Source: Persephonella atlantica | GTDB taxonomy: Bacteria; Aquificota; Aquificia; Aquificales; Hydrogenothermaceae | Length of the DNA stretch: 64,000 nt | Direction of reading: 5' to 3' | Assembly (NCBI RefSeq): GCF_016617615.1 | Contig: NZ_JAACYA010000002.1 | Span: forward strand, 857,018 to 921,017 | In this document: positions 18,216 through 27,501 of the stretch, piece after piece | How positions within the stretch are numbered: the first letter of the stretch is position 1 | How the letters are laid out: every line of letters begins with the position of its first letter | The notes under the pieces: generated by a model | Database searches by the model: none | What the model saw: only the letters and a program-made list of their open reading frames with translations | What the model was told of the DNA's origin: nothing | Position numbers and translations under genes: made by a program

Positions 18216-18536
18216 TTGCTGATTTTCTGTTTTACTCTGTCTTTTGCCTTTTTTGCATACAGTCAGGAGAGAGTGATAATAGAAAAAAGGGGAGACCATT
18301 ACCACGTTGAAAGCTTTTATCTTCCAGAAACAACTGACCAAAAACCATCCTACAAAAAACATTACAGGAAAAAATCTGTAAAAAAGGAAAGATACTACAT
18401 AGCAAAGGAAAAAGGCAAAGTTTTCCACAGACCTTCCTGCAGGTTTGGAAAGAAAATAAAACACAAAGTAATATTCAAAAGCAGAAAAAAAGCCATAAAA
18501 GCAGGTTTTAGACCCTGCAGGGTGTGTAAACCTTAA
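18216..18536 (+). CDS. secreted protein with C-terminal two-cysteine Ada-like zinc-ribbon segment
   Basis: TTG 18216 follows a GGGGGAGGG ribosome site. The 106-residue product starts with a signal peptide (LIFCFTLSFAFFAYSQ), has a Lys/Tyr-rich linker, and ends with a domain whose pattern VFHRPSCRFGKKI...KSRKKAIKAGFRPCRVCKP is found behind thermonuclease domains and in Ada-type metal-binding modules. The cysteines (SC, PC, VC) could bind metal. The function is unknown. Its stop overlaps the Wzz-like gene on the other strand by 4 bases. Confidence 0.7.
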   Translation: MLIFCFTLSFAFFAYSQERVIIEKRGDHYHVESFYLPETTDQKPSYKKHYRKKSVKKERYYIAKEKGKVFHRPSCRFGKKIKHKVIFKSRKKAIKAGFRPCRVCKP

Positions 18537-19702
18537 TAAGTTTGTGTATGCCTTTTTCTGGCATTTTCTATCCATTCAAGGAAGAATGCCAGGAATACAC
18601 CTAAAAATAGACCCGACACTGTGGCAACAGCCAATATAAGAGATTTTTTAGGTTTGGCGGGTGAGTCTTTAGTAACTACTCTTAACATCTCAAAGTTTTT
18701 TGTTAAAGGGGGGCTGATTAAAGTGGTCAGATTTTCAATATCCTTTTTTAGAACCTGTATCTGGTTTTCTTTTTCTGTAATACTTTTGTTTATCTCTTCA
18801 ATTTTTAGTGTGGAGAGTTCAGTCAGTTTTTTCTCAATAGAAGGAATAGTCTCTCTAATGATTCTATCTTTTTCTACTTCTAACTCTTTAATTCTCTTTT
18901 CAAGAGATGATATTAGATTTTCGTACTGGGAAATCTGACTTATAAGAAGAAGTGAAGAGGACTCGGAAAGATTACTATTTTTCAGTGAAAATGACAAATT
19001 TTTTATTGTTTTCTGGTAATTGAGCACAGCTTTTCTATAGTTTAGAATCAGCTCATCAATCTTTTTTACCCTTTCCCTATTAAATCTTATTTTTTCCTTC
19101 AGGTTAGGTATTTCCTGTTTTAAAATAAAATTTTTGCGGAGTTTTAACTGCTCTATATCACTTTTCAAGTTTTTAATTTTTGACTTTGTATCTAAAATCT
19201 CTTTTTCTTTGGAGTTTATAAAGTTTTTTAAGAATGGAGCATACTCCTCATTTATTTGCTTCAAAATGTGGTTTGAATAAGATATACCATTTTTGTTATT
19301 TTCGCTGATTATTGTTAGCTTTATTGTATCTGAGGTTTGTTCCCTTTTACCTTCCACCAGTTCAACTTTGTCTAAGTAAGCATTATATTTGGATAAAAAT
19401 TCATTTTCTTCTTCGTTACTTTGAAGAACATACCTAATCTCAAGTTCAACTTTTACCTTTTCAGGTTTTACTCCTATATCCCCTCCTAAATACATGGTCT
19501 GAATGTAGGTTTTAATCTCATAAACAGGCTTTGCTACCAGAATATACACCACTGACGCAAGGACAAACAGTGCTGTTGTGCTCAGCACAACCTTCCATCG
19601 TTTTTTCAGTGTGAGCCACAGTTCATAAAGGTCTATCTCGTCTTCCTGATAGTATATAACCTCTTCTCTTTCCCTTTTTTCAGGTAATCTTTCCTTTTCC
19701 AT
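18533..19702 (-). CDS. Wzz/chain-length-determinant-like polysaccharide co-polymerase
   Basis: The 389-residue protein has the layout of the polysaccharide chain length determinant family: a cytoplasmic N-terminus with the motif DEIDLYELWLTLKKRWK (21-37), a first membrane helix at about 38-57, a long periplasmic coiled-coil (about 150-330), and a second helix near 356-378 with the family PAKPKKSLILAVA motif just before it. It would control length of O-antigen or exopolysaccharide chains. No glycosyltransferase genes are nearby. It is 19 bases downstream of the TPR gene. Confidence 0.85.
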   Translation of the reverse strand: MEKERLPEKREREEVIYYQEDEIDLYELWLTLKKRWKVVLSTTALFVLASVVYILVAKPVYEIKTYIQTMYLGGDIGVKPEKVKVELEIRYVLQSNEEENEFLSKYNAYLDKVELVEGKREQTSDTIKLTIISENNKNGISYSNHILKQINEEYAPFLKNFINSKEKEILDTKSKIKNLKSDIEQLKLRKNFILKQEIPNLKEKIRFNRERVKKIDELILNYRKAVLNYQKTIKNLSFSLKNSNLSESSSLLLISQISQYENLISSLEKRIKELEVEKDRIIRETIPSIEKKLTELSTLKIEEINKSITEKENQIQVLKKDIENLTTLISPPLTKNFEMLRVVTKDSPAKPKKSLILAVATVSGLFLGVFLAFFLEWIENARKRHTQTY

Positions 19703-19721
19703 GTCAGCCTTTTTATTTTGA

Positions 19722-20759
19722 TTATACCAGATGTTTTATTTCCGGGTCAGTTTTGGCATGCTCTATAAGTGTTTTATCTATCTCAAAGGCTTTCTGTAAA
19801 AGCTCTTTTGCCTTTTTGTTTTTACCCTGAATGGCATATATACATGCTGTGTTATACAGGGACAGCCCCTTAATCTCTGGATTTATCTGGCTGGCTTTTT
19901 TGTAGCACTGAACTGCTTCTTCGTATTTACCCATCTCCTTAAAAGCTATTCCCATGTCTATGTAACATTCACTGCAGTTTTTGTTCAGTTTTACAGCCTT
20001 TTTGAATGCTTTTACAGACTGCTTGAACATTTCCTTATCTAAGTATGTGTTTCCAAGGTTCTGCCAGCCTATAAAGTAAGTAGGGTTTATTTCCACTGCC
20101 TTTTTATAACATTCAACCGCCCTGTCTAAATCTCCCATGTCATAATAAGCATTACCCAAGTTGTTGTAGTAATTTTCGTTTTCTGGGTTTAGGCTGATAG
20201 CTTTTTTGTATGTCTGAACAGCTTTTTCCACCTGACCAGTTAATCTGTAAACAATGCCAAGGTTATAGTAGTAATCTGGTTCATCATTTTTCAGTGCTAT
20301 GGCTCTGCTGTAATTTTTTATAGCTTCTTTGTAATTTTTAAGTTTTCTGTAGATAATTCCTTTGTTGTAATATGTGACTGATAGATTGGGATTAATCTGC
20401 GTGGCTCTGTCATACATCTGAAGAGCTTTCTTATAGTCTCCTAACAGAAAGTAGCTGTATCCTAAATCGTTATAATACTCTCCTTTCTTCTTTAGCTTTA
20501 CAGCCTTTGAGAGCTGTTTTACAGCTTTTTCAGGATTGTTCATCTCAAGGTATATATTGCCTAAATAGTAGTAGGCTTCACTGTTTTCAGGATTAACAGA
20601 CAGGTATCTTTCTAATTTCTCTTTTGCCTTTAAAATATCTCCCCTGTGATAATAAACGACACCTTCCATAAACAGATTTTCAGGATATGATTGTTTTTTT
20701 GCGTATTCAAAAGCTTCTCTAATCAGTCCTTTTTCTAACAGTTTTTTTATTTCTTTCAT
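19722..20759 (-). CDS. TPR-repeat protein
   Basis: The protein of about 345 residues consists almost entirely of tetratricopeptide repeats; at least eight 34-residue units with the W/L-G-Y-A-F-A-P pattern are visible (for example AVELNPENSEAYYYLGNIYLEMNNPEKA-type blocks). Such proteins serve as scaffolds. The start at ATG 20759 is set by a GGGGGG ribosome site, which is part of a hairpin (20770-20787); an ATG at 20768 lies inside the hairpin region. It precedes the Wzz-like gene and may help polysaccharide export, which is inference. Confidence 0.85.
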   Translation of the reverse strand: MKEIKKLLEKGLIREAFEYAKKQSYPENLFMEGVVYYHRGDILKAKEKLERYLSVNPENSEAYYYLGNIYLEMNNPEKAVKQLSKAVKLKKKGEYYNDLGYSYFLLGDYKKALQMYDRATQINPNLSVTYYNKGIIYRKLKNYKEAIKNYSRAIALKNDEPDYYYNLGIVYRLTGQVEKAVQTYKKAISLNPENENYYNNLGNAYYDMGDLDRAVECYKKAVEINPTYFIGWQNLGNTYLDKEMFKQSVKAFKKAVKLNKNCSECYIDMGIAFKEMGKYEEAVQCYKKASQINPEIKGLSLYNTACIYAIQGKNKKAKELLQKAFEIDKTLIEHAKTDPEIKHLV

Positions 20760-20768
20760 CTTTTGCAT

Positions 20769-20796
20769 GCCCCCCTTCTAGGGGGGCTTTTTTCAA
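20769..20796. terminator. G6/C6 hairpin with T-run on the + strand, covering the TPR-gene ribosome site
   Basis: GCCCCCC and GGGGGGC form a perfect stem around a short TTCTA loop, followed on the + strand by CTTTTTT. On the - strand the G-run arm lies where the ribosome site of the TPR gene should be, and the A-tract is upstream. It can act as a terminator for + strand RNA and as a translation-blocking hairpin for the - strand mRNA. Confidence 0.55.
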
Positions 20797-21896
20797 TGGT
20801 GGTGTTTGCCAGCAAATGCTGTTATCTCAACAGTAATCTGGTTTATTCCCTTTCTTCTTCCTTCAAAAAATTTAGACCTGTCGTAGCTGTACTGCAACCT
20901 TATTTTTATGTTTTCTACAGGCAGAAGATTTACAGACAGGCTGAACTTTTCAAGATTTTTAGTGATATCAGAGCCGTCAAGCTGATTTTTAAATATATTT
21001 TCATACCTTACACCTGCAGAAACATTCCTGTTTATTGGATAAACAGTCTGAAGGTAATAGCCTGCCTGCTTCTTTGTAAATGGAGTTTTTACAGGATTGT
21101 ATGTCTCCCCTGATATATTTCTGTAAAACAGCTCTCCCTGAAATTTTAATCCTTTTACTAAAAAACTAAAATCCCACCCATATATCTGTGTATCTCCATG
21201 TGAAGGTTCTTCAACATTTCTGTAAGTTCCTTTCAGAAAAGAAAACCCTGCACTGGGTTTAAAACTACTTTCAGTGTCAAGCAGTTTCAAATAAAAAACA
21301 AACAGATTTGGTGCTTTACTTTCTTTGATGCTGTATTCTGGGATGGCCTGATAGCCAAAGGAGTTCTCATTTTCTCCCTGTAGAACTTCAATTCCAGTCT
21401 TTCCGTGAGATTTTTTTATCTCTATTTGAGCTCCCTTTTCAGATAAACCATGACATCCGAAAATCAGCTGGTAAATAAGGGGAATATCTGTAAAAAACCA
21501 TCTGTGCTGATGGCGTGAGTTTATGATACCTATTTCGCTTCTGAACTTTCCCACCTTAGCTGTTATGTCATATGGAAGCTGTGGCAAACTGATGTATGCT
21601 TCGTCTATATCCACCTTGTTTTCAGTAAAATGTAAAACAGAACGGAAAAATATATTTTCCATATGATAGTCTATCTTAAACTCTGCATAATTAAGATTAA
21701 AGCCATTTTCCTGATTAAACCCGTGTTCCTGATGCCGAACATGTTCCACAAAGTTTGGAACAGAGAGACTGGAATATCTGTCATCTGATATGTCTCTGTA
21801 AACATACGAAAAATCAGGAATTACCAGAATTTCTGGTAACTGGTCACCATAAGACACAGTAAAAAGACAGAGTAATCCTGTCAAAAATCTTTTCAT
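20793..21896 (-). CDS. outer-membrane porin-like beta-barrel protein
   Basis: The 367-residue protein has a signal peptide (about 1-17, ending SYG) and a beta-rich sequence with many alternating aromatic strands typical of outer-membrane barrels (YVYRDISDDRYSS, VRYENIF, IRLQYSYDRSKFF). Some histidine clusters stand out (VEHVRHQEHGF, SRHQHRW), and the C-terminus is AGKHHH rather than the usual terminal Phe. It is preceded by a His-rich small secreted protein, which hints at a metal-related role. The exact substrate is unknown. Confidence 0.7.
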   Translation of the reverse strand: MKRFLTGLLCLFTVSYGDQLPEILVIPDFSYVYRDISDDRYSSLSVPNFVEHVRHQEHGFNQENGFNLNYAEFKIDYHMENIFFRSVLHFTENKVDIDEAYISLPQLPYDITAKVGKFRSEIGIINSRHQHRWFFTDIPLIYQLIFGCHGLSEKGAQIEIKKSHGKTGIEVLQGENENSFGYQAIPEYSIKESKAPNLFVFYLKLLDTESSFKPSAGFSFLKGTYRNVEEPSHGDTQIYGWDFSFLVKGLKFQGELFYRNISGETYNPVKTPFTKKQAGYYLQTVYPINRNVSAGVRYENIFKNQLDGSDITKNLEKFSLSVNLLPVENIKIRLQYSYDRSKFFEGRRKGINQITVEITAFAGKHHH

Positions 21897-21938
21897 TTTT
21901 ACTCCTCCTTTTTTGATTTTTTGTTTCTTTGAATTTTT

Positions 21939-22193
21939 TTATTCAGGAGGAGCTCTTGATAGATAGGCCAGAAGTACTTGTGTGAATACTTCCTGCAGTT
22001 TTTTGACAGGTTTAACAGTGAAGAGCTGAATTTTTAACGGTGGTGTATATACAACTGGCGGATTTTCAGCGGTATTATTCAGCTGAAAAAAGCATACAGG
22101 ACAGTCTAAATGTATTCTTCCGTCATGATGGTGGTGAAAGGCTGATACACCTATAGAAAAAGCCAAAACAAGGGAAACAAACAGTTTAAACAT
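21939..22193 (-). CDS. small His-rich secreted protein
   Basis: The 84-residue product has a signal peptide (FKLFVSLVLAFSIGVSA) directly followed by FHHHHDGRIHLDCPVCFF, a His-rich stretch plus a CPVC motif, both good metal ligands. Similar small proteins often precede metal-import outer-membrane proteins in proteobacteria. It lies 42 bases upstream of the porin-like gene in the same direction and diverges from argG. The link to zinc or copper is inference. Confidence 0.65.
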   Translation of the reverse strand: MFKLFVSLVLAFSIGVSAFHHHHDGRIHLDCPVCFFQLNNTAENPPVVYTPPLKIQLFTVKPVKKLQEVFTQVLLAYLSRAPPE

Positions 22194-22212
22194 GGGAAGA
22201 TATTATATTTGA

Positions 22213-22218
22213 TATAAT
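22213..22218 (+). promoter_or_regulatory. -10 box of argG
   Basis: TTTGATATAAT ends 33 bases before the TTG start of argG. It sits in the short gap between the divergent His-rich gene and argG. Confidence 0.5.
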
Positions 22219-22251
22219 TTTAAATTCCAAATATCTGCAGGAGGTAAATCA

Positions 22252-23451
22252 TTGAAAAAAAGAGTGATTCTTGCTTATTCAGGAGGATTAGACACTTCTG
22301 TTATAGTCAGATGGCTTACAGACAGGGGATTTGAAGTTATCACATACACAGCTGACGTTGGACAGGGAGAAGAGTTAGACGAGATACCAGAAAAAGCAAA
22401 AGCATCGGGAGCTGTGGAAGCTATCGTTGACGACATAAAGGAAGAGTTTGCAAGGGAGTACTGCATGCCTCTGATGAGGTCAGGAGCTCTGTATGAAAAC
22501 AGATACACACTCCTCTCAGCCCTTTCCAGACCTTTAATATCAAAAAAACTTGTTGAACTTGCCCACAGGTATGATGCCCATTATGTAGCCCACGGCTCTA
22601 CTGGAAAGGGAAACGATCAGGTAAGGTTTGAAACATCAGTGTGGGCATTAGACCCTGAGATAGAAGTTTTAGCACCTGTAAGGGACTGGGAATTCAAATC
22701 AAGGGAAGAGGAAATTGAGTATGCATTAAAACACGGCATTCCTGTAAGGGCAACAAAGGAAAAACCTTACTCATATGACAGAAATCTGTGGGGTGTTGCC
22801 ATAGAGGCGGGGCCATTGGAAGACATATGGACTGAGCCTCCTGAAGATGCATTTGAGATTACTGTTAATCCCCAGAATGCACCAGATGAACCAGAATATG
22901 TGGAGATACACTTTGAAAGAGGCATTCCTGTAGGAATAAACGACAAAAGATACGACCAGTTGTGGAAGCTTATATGGGATTTGAACGAAATCGGAGGAAA
23001 ACACGGTGTAGGCAGAATAGATATGGTGGAAAACAGACTTGTAGGCATAAAGTCCAGAGAAGTTTATGAGTCTCCTGCTGGAGTTTTGCTGATAAAAGCA
23101 TACGATGAGATAGAAAGTCTTGTTTTAGACAGATTTACCTATCACTACAAACTTACCCATATCTCACAGCCTTATGCAGACCTTGTGTACAACGGTCTGT
23201 GGTTTTCAAAACTGAGAGAAGCATTAGATGCATTTACTTCAGAGATTGGACAGCTTGTCAACGGAACAGTTAGATTTAAATTGTATAAAGGCAGTGCACA
23301 GATTGTTGGCAGAAAATCTCCCAACAGCCTGTATTTTGAGAAACTGGCAACTTACAGCCCGGAAGATGAGTTTGACCACAAGGCTGGAGAATACTTTACA
23401 AAGGTATGGGGACTGCCGTTAAAGGTTTTTGCAAGGGCTAACCGAAAATAA
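22252..23451 (+). CDS. argG: argininosuccinate synthase
   Basis: ArgG joins citrulline and aspartate with ATP to make argininosuccinate in arginine synthesis. The 399-residue protein begins at TTG 22252 behind GCAGGAGG. The PP-loop motif AYSGGLDTSV is at residues 5-14, and the family blocks VAHGSTGKGNDQVRFE and KEKPYSYDRNLWG are intact. Length is normal. Confidence 0.97.
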   Translation: MKKRVILAYSGGLDTSVIVRWLTDRGFEVITYTADVGQGEELDEIPEKAKASGAVEAIVDDIKEEFAREYCMPLMRSGALYENRYTLLSALSRPLISKKLVELAHRYDAHYVAHGSTGKGNDQVRFETSVWALDPEIEVLAPVRDWEFKSREEEIEYALKHGIPVRATKEKPYSYDRNLWGVAIEAGPLEDIWTEPPEDAFEITVNPQNAPDEPEYVEIHFERGIPVGINDKRYDQLWKLIWDLNEIGGKHGVGRIDMVENRLVGIKSREVYESPAGVLLIKAYDEIESLVLDRFTYHYKLTHISQPYADLVYNGLWFSKLREALDAFTSEIGQLVNGTVRFKLYKGSAQIVGRKSPNSLYFEKLATYSPEDEFDHKAGEYFTKVWGLPLKVFARANRK

Positions 23452-23455
23452 CAGT

Positions 23456-24013
23456 ATGAAAGGAGAAGACCTTTTAGAGAAAAGTTTTAAAGAGGCTCTA
23501 CAAAAGGTATCCATAGAGAAAAAACTGAACATACCAGAGGAGATAATAAACTACATATCCCAGATTATGTCCCTGTATTACAGGGGCATTCCCCTTTATC
23601 TTATAGATATTTCAGAAAAAACCCCCTTCAGAAGATACAAAATAAGGGGAGATGTTTCCCTACTTCTGGTAGGTCTTTTTACAGAATGGGTCAGCAGAAG
23701 AAACAGACCTCTCACAGAAAGGGACTACATAGAAGCAGGAAAAATCAATTATTACAACGCATACATGTATCTAAATCTTAACTACTCAGATCTTTTTGAA
23801 GAAGGTTTTAAAGAGATTTCTGTCTTTTATTCAGATATGACAGACCTTATAACAGGGCATATGGAAATTTTTAAAAATATCAGTGAAAACTTTGAGAGAT
23901 ATGCATTTTTCCTCAAAGAGTACAGAGCAGAAAATAACAGTACTGGCAGACTGTTCAGCCTGTTCAGTGAGATAAGAGCCCAGCAACTAAAAAGAGTTAT
24001 AGATCAGCTGTAA
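23456..24013 (+). CDS. hypothetical protein, about 185 residues
   Basis: The frame is open from inside argG (TTG 23429), but ATG 23456 just past the argG stop is a likely start. The predicted protein is helical and soluble (SFKEALQKVSIEKKLNIPEEIINYISQIM) with several Tyr/Asn pairs in the middle. No family is recognised. It is probably cotranscribed with argG. Confidence 0.6.
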   Translation: MKGEDLLEKSFKEALQKVSIEKKLNIPEEIINYISQIMSLYYRGIPLYLIDISEKTPFRRYKIRGDVSLLLVGLFTEWVSRRNRPLTERDYIEAGKINYYNAYMYLNLNYSDLFEEGFKEISVFYSDMTDLITGHMEIFKNISENFERYAFFLKEYRAENNSTGRLFSLFSEIRAQQLKRVIDQL

Positions 24014-24067
24014 TTTCCCAGAAATTTCACTTATCGGTAAATAGATTTTAATAAAAACTGTGTAGGT

Positions 24068-24073
24068 TATAAT
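24068..24073 (+). promoter_or_regulatory. -10 box of valS
   Basis: GGTTATAATAA lies 33 bases ahead of the valS ATG, with TTAGGAGGG as ribosome site. No clear -35 is seen. Confidence 0.45.
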
Positions 24074-24105
24074 AATAGTTTGACAATTTTTTAGGAGGGA
24101 TTTTA

Positions 24106-27100
24106 ATGCCGCTTAAAGAGTATAATCCGTCAGAAATAGAAGGAAAGTGGTATAAAGAATGGTTAAAGTCTGCTCTTTTTACGCCAGATGTTAGTGATAG
24201 TAGGGAACCTTTTGTGGTTGTGATGCCACCTCCTAACGTTACAGGCTCCCTCCATATAGGACACGCTCTGAATATGACACTTCAGGATATATCTGTTAGA
24301 TACAAAAGAATGAAAGGATTTAACACGCTGTGGCTTCCGGGATTTGACCATGCAGGAATTGCGACACAGTGGGTTGTAACAAGACAATTGGAAAAGGAAG
24401 GTAAAAGCAGATTTGACCTTGGTAGAGAAAAGTTTGTTGAAAGAGTGTGGCAGTGGGTTCCTGTAGCAAGGGACACAATAAAAAAACAGATAGAAACAAT
24501 AGGAGCATCCTGTGACTGGAGCAGACAGAGATTTACATTAGATGAAGGTTTTGCCAGAGCTGTCAGGGAAGCATTTTCAAAACTGTTCAAAGAAGGACTG
24601 ATTTATAAAGCCCCATACATAGTTAACTGGGATCCAAAAGACAGAACAGCCATATCAGACCTTGAGGTTGAGTATGAAGAAGAGAAGGGAAATCTATGGT
24701 ACATAAAGTATCCTGTAGTTGACGAAGAGGGAAAGGAAACAGGAGAGTTTATAACTGTTGCAACCACAAGACCAGAAACAATGCTTGGGGATACAGCAGT
24801 AGCTGTTTACCCGGAAGATGAAAGATACAAAAAATTTATTGGTAAAAAAGTCAGACTACCCCTTGCTCCAGAAATTAGAAAAACGTGGGATGGAAAAGAG
24901 GTGTCAAACCTCATACCGGTTATCGCAGATGAGTATGTTGATCCAGAGTACGGAACAGGAGCTGTAAAAATAACACCTGCCCATGACCCAAACGACTTTG
25001 AGGTAGGCAAGAGACACAACCTTCCTATGGTCATTGTTATGGATGAATCTGCAGTTATGAATGAAAATGCAGGCAGATTTGAAGGACTTGATAGATATGA
25101 AGCAAGAAAGGAGATAGTGAAAGAGCTTGAAAGTTCAGGACTGCTTGAAAAGGTAGAAGAGATTGTCCACAATGTAGGACATTCCCAGAGGTCTGGAGCT
25201 GTTGTTGAACCTTATCTGTCAATCCAGTGGTTTGTTAACACTAAAAAGCTGGCGAAAGACGCAATAAAAGTGGTGGAAGATGGAGATATCAGATTTATAC
25301 CTGAGAACTGGAAAAAAACATACCTGAACTGGATGTACGAGATAAGGGACTGGTGTATATCAAGGCAGATATGGTGGGGACACAGAATTCCTGTGTGGGA
25401 ATGTGAAAACTGTGGAAATTACAATGTGTTTTCAGACGAGATATTCAGCAGTGATGCAGAAAAGGTTATATTTAACATGTACGGAGATACCAGAATAGGT
25501 CAGATTTTCTCCTACAAAGAAGTTAAAGATTACCTTTACGATAAAAACTTTAACCAGCCAGATAAGACAAATCTGCAGTTTTATGAAACATTTGTGTTTG
25601 GAAGAGAAATACCACAACTGAAAGATGAAGAAAGCCTGAAAGAGTTCCTTGACAACAGTTTTACCAGAGTTCCTGTATTAAACCCTGAAAACACAGAAGA
25701 CAAAGATAAAATCGGTTTTGTTCCCCATGCAGTGTTTTATCTGTATCTCAATGGTCTGATAGGAAAAACATTTGACGAGAATGACGTATTTTCAGCCTAT
25801 CAGAAAAACAAAGAAAAGATAAAGCATATATACAATACTGTTTTAAATGGCATTAAAAAAGAGGAGATTTTAGAAGATAAAGAAAAGCTGAAAAAATGGC
25901 TCTACGACCATGCATACGGAAACTGCAAGAACGGAAGGATATTCTTCACAGAAATGCAGGACAGGTTCAGCATAATAGAGGACCACATCAGAGAAGTAAA
26001 ATACTTTATTGAGCTAAAATGTGAAAAGTGTGGCTCTATAGCATTAAAACAGGAAGAAGATGTTTTAGACACATGGTTTTCTTCAGCTTTATGGCCTTTT
26101 GGGACACTCGGCTGGCCAGAAAGCACACCAGAACTTAACAGATTCTATCCAACATCACTGCTTGTTACAGGATTTGACATCATATTCTTCTGGGTTGCAA
26201 GAATGATAATGATGGGAATGCATTTTATGAAGGAAAAACCTTTTGGAGATGTTTATATACATGCCCTTGTAAGAGATGAAAAAGGGGAAAAGATGTCCAA
26301 GACAAAAGGAAATGTTATTGACCCCTTAGACATGGTAGAAAAGTATGGTGCAGATTCTCTCAGATTTACACTTGCAGCCCTTGCAGCACAGGGAAGGGAC
26401 ATAAGACTTTCAGAGAAAAGGATAGAAGGATACAAACATTTTGCCAACAAGATATGGAATGCGTCAAAATTTGTTCTGACAAACTTTGAAAACAACAGGG
26501 GAAGAGTGTTCAGTGATATAAACTCGCTGAATCTCTCCTACGATGACAGATGGATACTTACCAGACTGCAGGAAACAGTAAAAAATGCCCAGAAGGCACT
26601 GGAAGAGTACAGATATAACGATTATGCTAACGGTCTGTACGATTTCTTCTGGCACGAATACTGTGACTGGTATTTAGAGTTTTCTAAAGAGAGAATTTAT
26701 AAAGGCTCTGATGAAGAAAAAGCTGCAGCCCTTTCCACACTCATATATGTGTTAGACAAATCAATGAAACTGCTGCACCCTGTAATGCCGTTTATAACAG
26801 AAGAGATATGGCAGAAGCTTCCCTTCAAAGATGCGCAGTATCTGCCGATAGCACCTTATCCTCAGTTTGATGAAAATCTCGTTTTTGAGAAAGAGAAAGC
26901 TTTAATAGAAGATCTAAAAGAGATGATAGTTTCCATAAGAAACGTTAGAGCAGACTTTGGTATAGAGCCTTCAAGGAAGCTCAATGTTTACATAAAACCC
27001 TTTGATGAAGAGTTTGAGAAGGTTGTTCACTCAATGGAGCCTTCTATAAAACTCCTTGCAAAGATTGATAGGTTAGAAATCTCCACAGATTTAGAGAGAC

Positions 27101-27381
27101 CCCAAAACAGCGTTGTTGCTGTTTCAAAAAGGGCAGAATGTTACATAGATATAGCAGGAACAATAGATGTTGAAAAAGAGATTCAAAGACAGGAAAAAGT
27201 GCTGAAAGAGATAGAGAAATCCATATCCATATCAGAAAAGAAACTGTCTAACGAAAACTTTGTGAAGAAAGCTCCACCCCACGTGGTTGAGAAAGAGAGA
27301 AAACTGTATCAGGAGCTGAAGGAAAAAGCAGAAAAGGTGAGGAGAATAATAGAAAGTCTTAAAGAGGTTCAGACCTCTTGA
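24106..27381 (+). CDS. valS: valyl-tRNA synthetase with a large insertion in the zinc-ribbon region
   Basis: This class I synthetase charges tRNA-Val. The signature HIGH is in PPPNVTGSLHIGHALN and the second motif is KMSKT (KMSKS type). The C-terminal coiled arm ends the protein. At 1091 residues it is about 150-200 longer than most bacterial ValRS. The extra part lies between two CxxC pairs, C433-C436 and C639-C642, which are normally some 20 residues apart; it is charged and helix-rich and continues into the conserved EEDVLDTWFSSALWPFGTLGWPE. The reading frame is uninterrupted, so the insertion appears to be translated. Confidence 0.95.
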   Translation: MPLKEYNPSEIEGKWYKEWLKSALFTPDVSDSREPFVVVMPPPNVTGSLHIGHALNMTLQDISVRYKRMKGFNTLWLPGFDHAGIATQWVVTRQLEKEGKSRFDLGREKFVERVWQWVPVARDTIKKQIETIGASCDWSRQRFTLDEGFARAVREAFSKLFKEGLIYKAPYIVNWDPKDRTAISDLEVEYEEEKGNLWYIKYPVVDEEGKETGEFITVATTRPETMLGDTAVAVYPEDERYKKFIGKKVRLPLAPEIRKTWDGKEVSNLIPVIADEYVDPEYGTGAVKITPAHDPNDFEVGKRHNLPMVIVMDESAVMNENAGRFEGLDRYEARKEIVKELESSGLLEKVEEIVHNVGHSQRSGAVVEPYLSIQWFVNTKKLAKDAIKVVEDGDIRFIPENWKKTYLNWMYEIRDWCISRQIWWGHRIPVWECENCGNYNVFSDEIFSSDAEKVIFNMYGDTRIGQIFSYKEVKDYLYDKNFNQPDKTNLQFYETFVFGREIPQLKDEESLKEFLDNSFTRVPVLNPENTEDKDKIGFVPHAVFYLYLNGLIGKTFDENDVFSAYQKNKEKIKHIYNTVLNGIKKEEILEDKEKLKKWLYDHAYGNCKNGRIFFTEMQDRFSIIEDHIREVKYFIELKCEKCGSIALKQEEDVLDTWFSSALWPFGTLGWPESTPELNRFYPTSLLVTGFDIIFFWVARMIMMGMHFMKEKPFGDVYIHALVRDEKGEKMSKTKGNVIDPLDMVEKYGADSLRFTLAALAAQGRDIRLSEKRIEGYKHFANKIWNASKFVLTNFENNRGRVFSDINSLNLSYDDRWILTRLQETVKNAQKALEEYRYNDYANGLYDFFWHEYCDWYLEFSKERIYKGSDEEKAAALSTLIYVLDKSMKLLHPVMPFITEEIWQKLPFKDAQYLPIAPYPQFDENLVFEKEKALIEDLKEMIVSIRNVRADFGIEPSRKLNVYIKPFDEEFEKVVHSMEPSIKLLAKIDRLEISTDLERPQNSVVAVSKRAECYIDIAGTIDVEKEIQRQEKVLKEIEKSISISEKKLSNENFVKKAPPHVVEKERKLYQELKEKAEKVRRIIESLKEVQTS

Positions 27382-27406
27382 CAGAGAAATGAACAGTTGA
27401 TATATT
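27378..27406 (+). promoter_or_regulatory. promoter of tRNA-Asn
   Basis: TTGACA at 27378-27383 and TATATT at 27401-27406 are 17 bases apart. The -35 box overlaps the end of valS. The tRNA-Pro promoter has the same boxes and spacing. Confidence 0.7.
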
Positions 27407-27424
27407 ATAAAATCCATTGAGCGT

Positions 27425-27500
27425 TCCCGAGTAGCTCAGCTGGCAGAGCAGGCGGCTGTTAACCGCCGGGTCGGGGGTTCGAATCCCTCCTCGGGAGCCA
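27425..27500 (+). tRNA. tRNA-Asn (anticodon GTT)
   Basis: Acceptor TCCCGAG pairs with CTCGGGA, the anticodon stem GGCGG/CCGCC encloses CTGTTAA, and CCA is encoded. All arms are perfect. Confidence 0.97.
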
Positions 27501-27501
27501 T

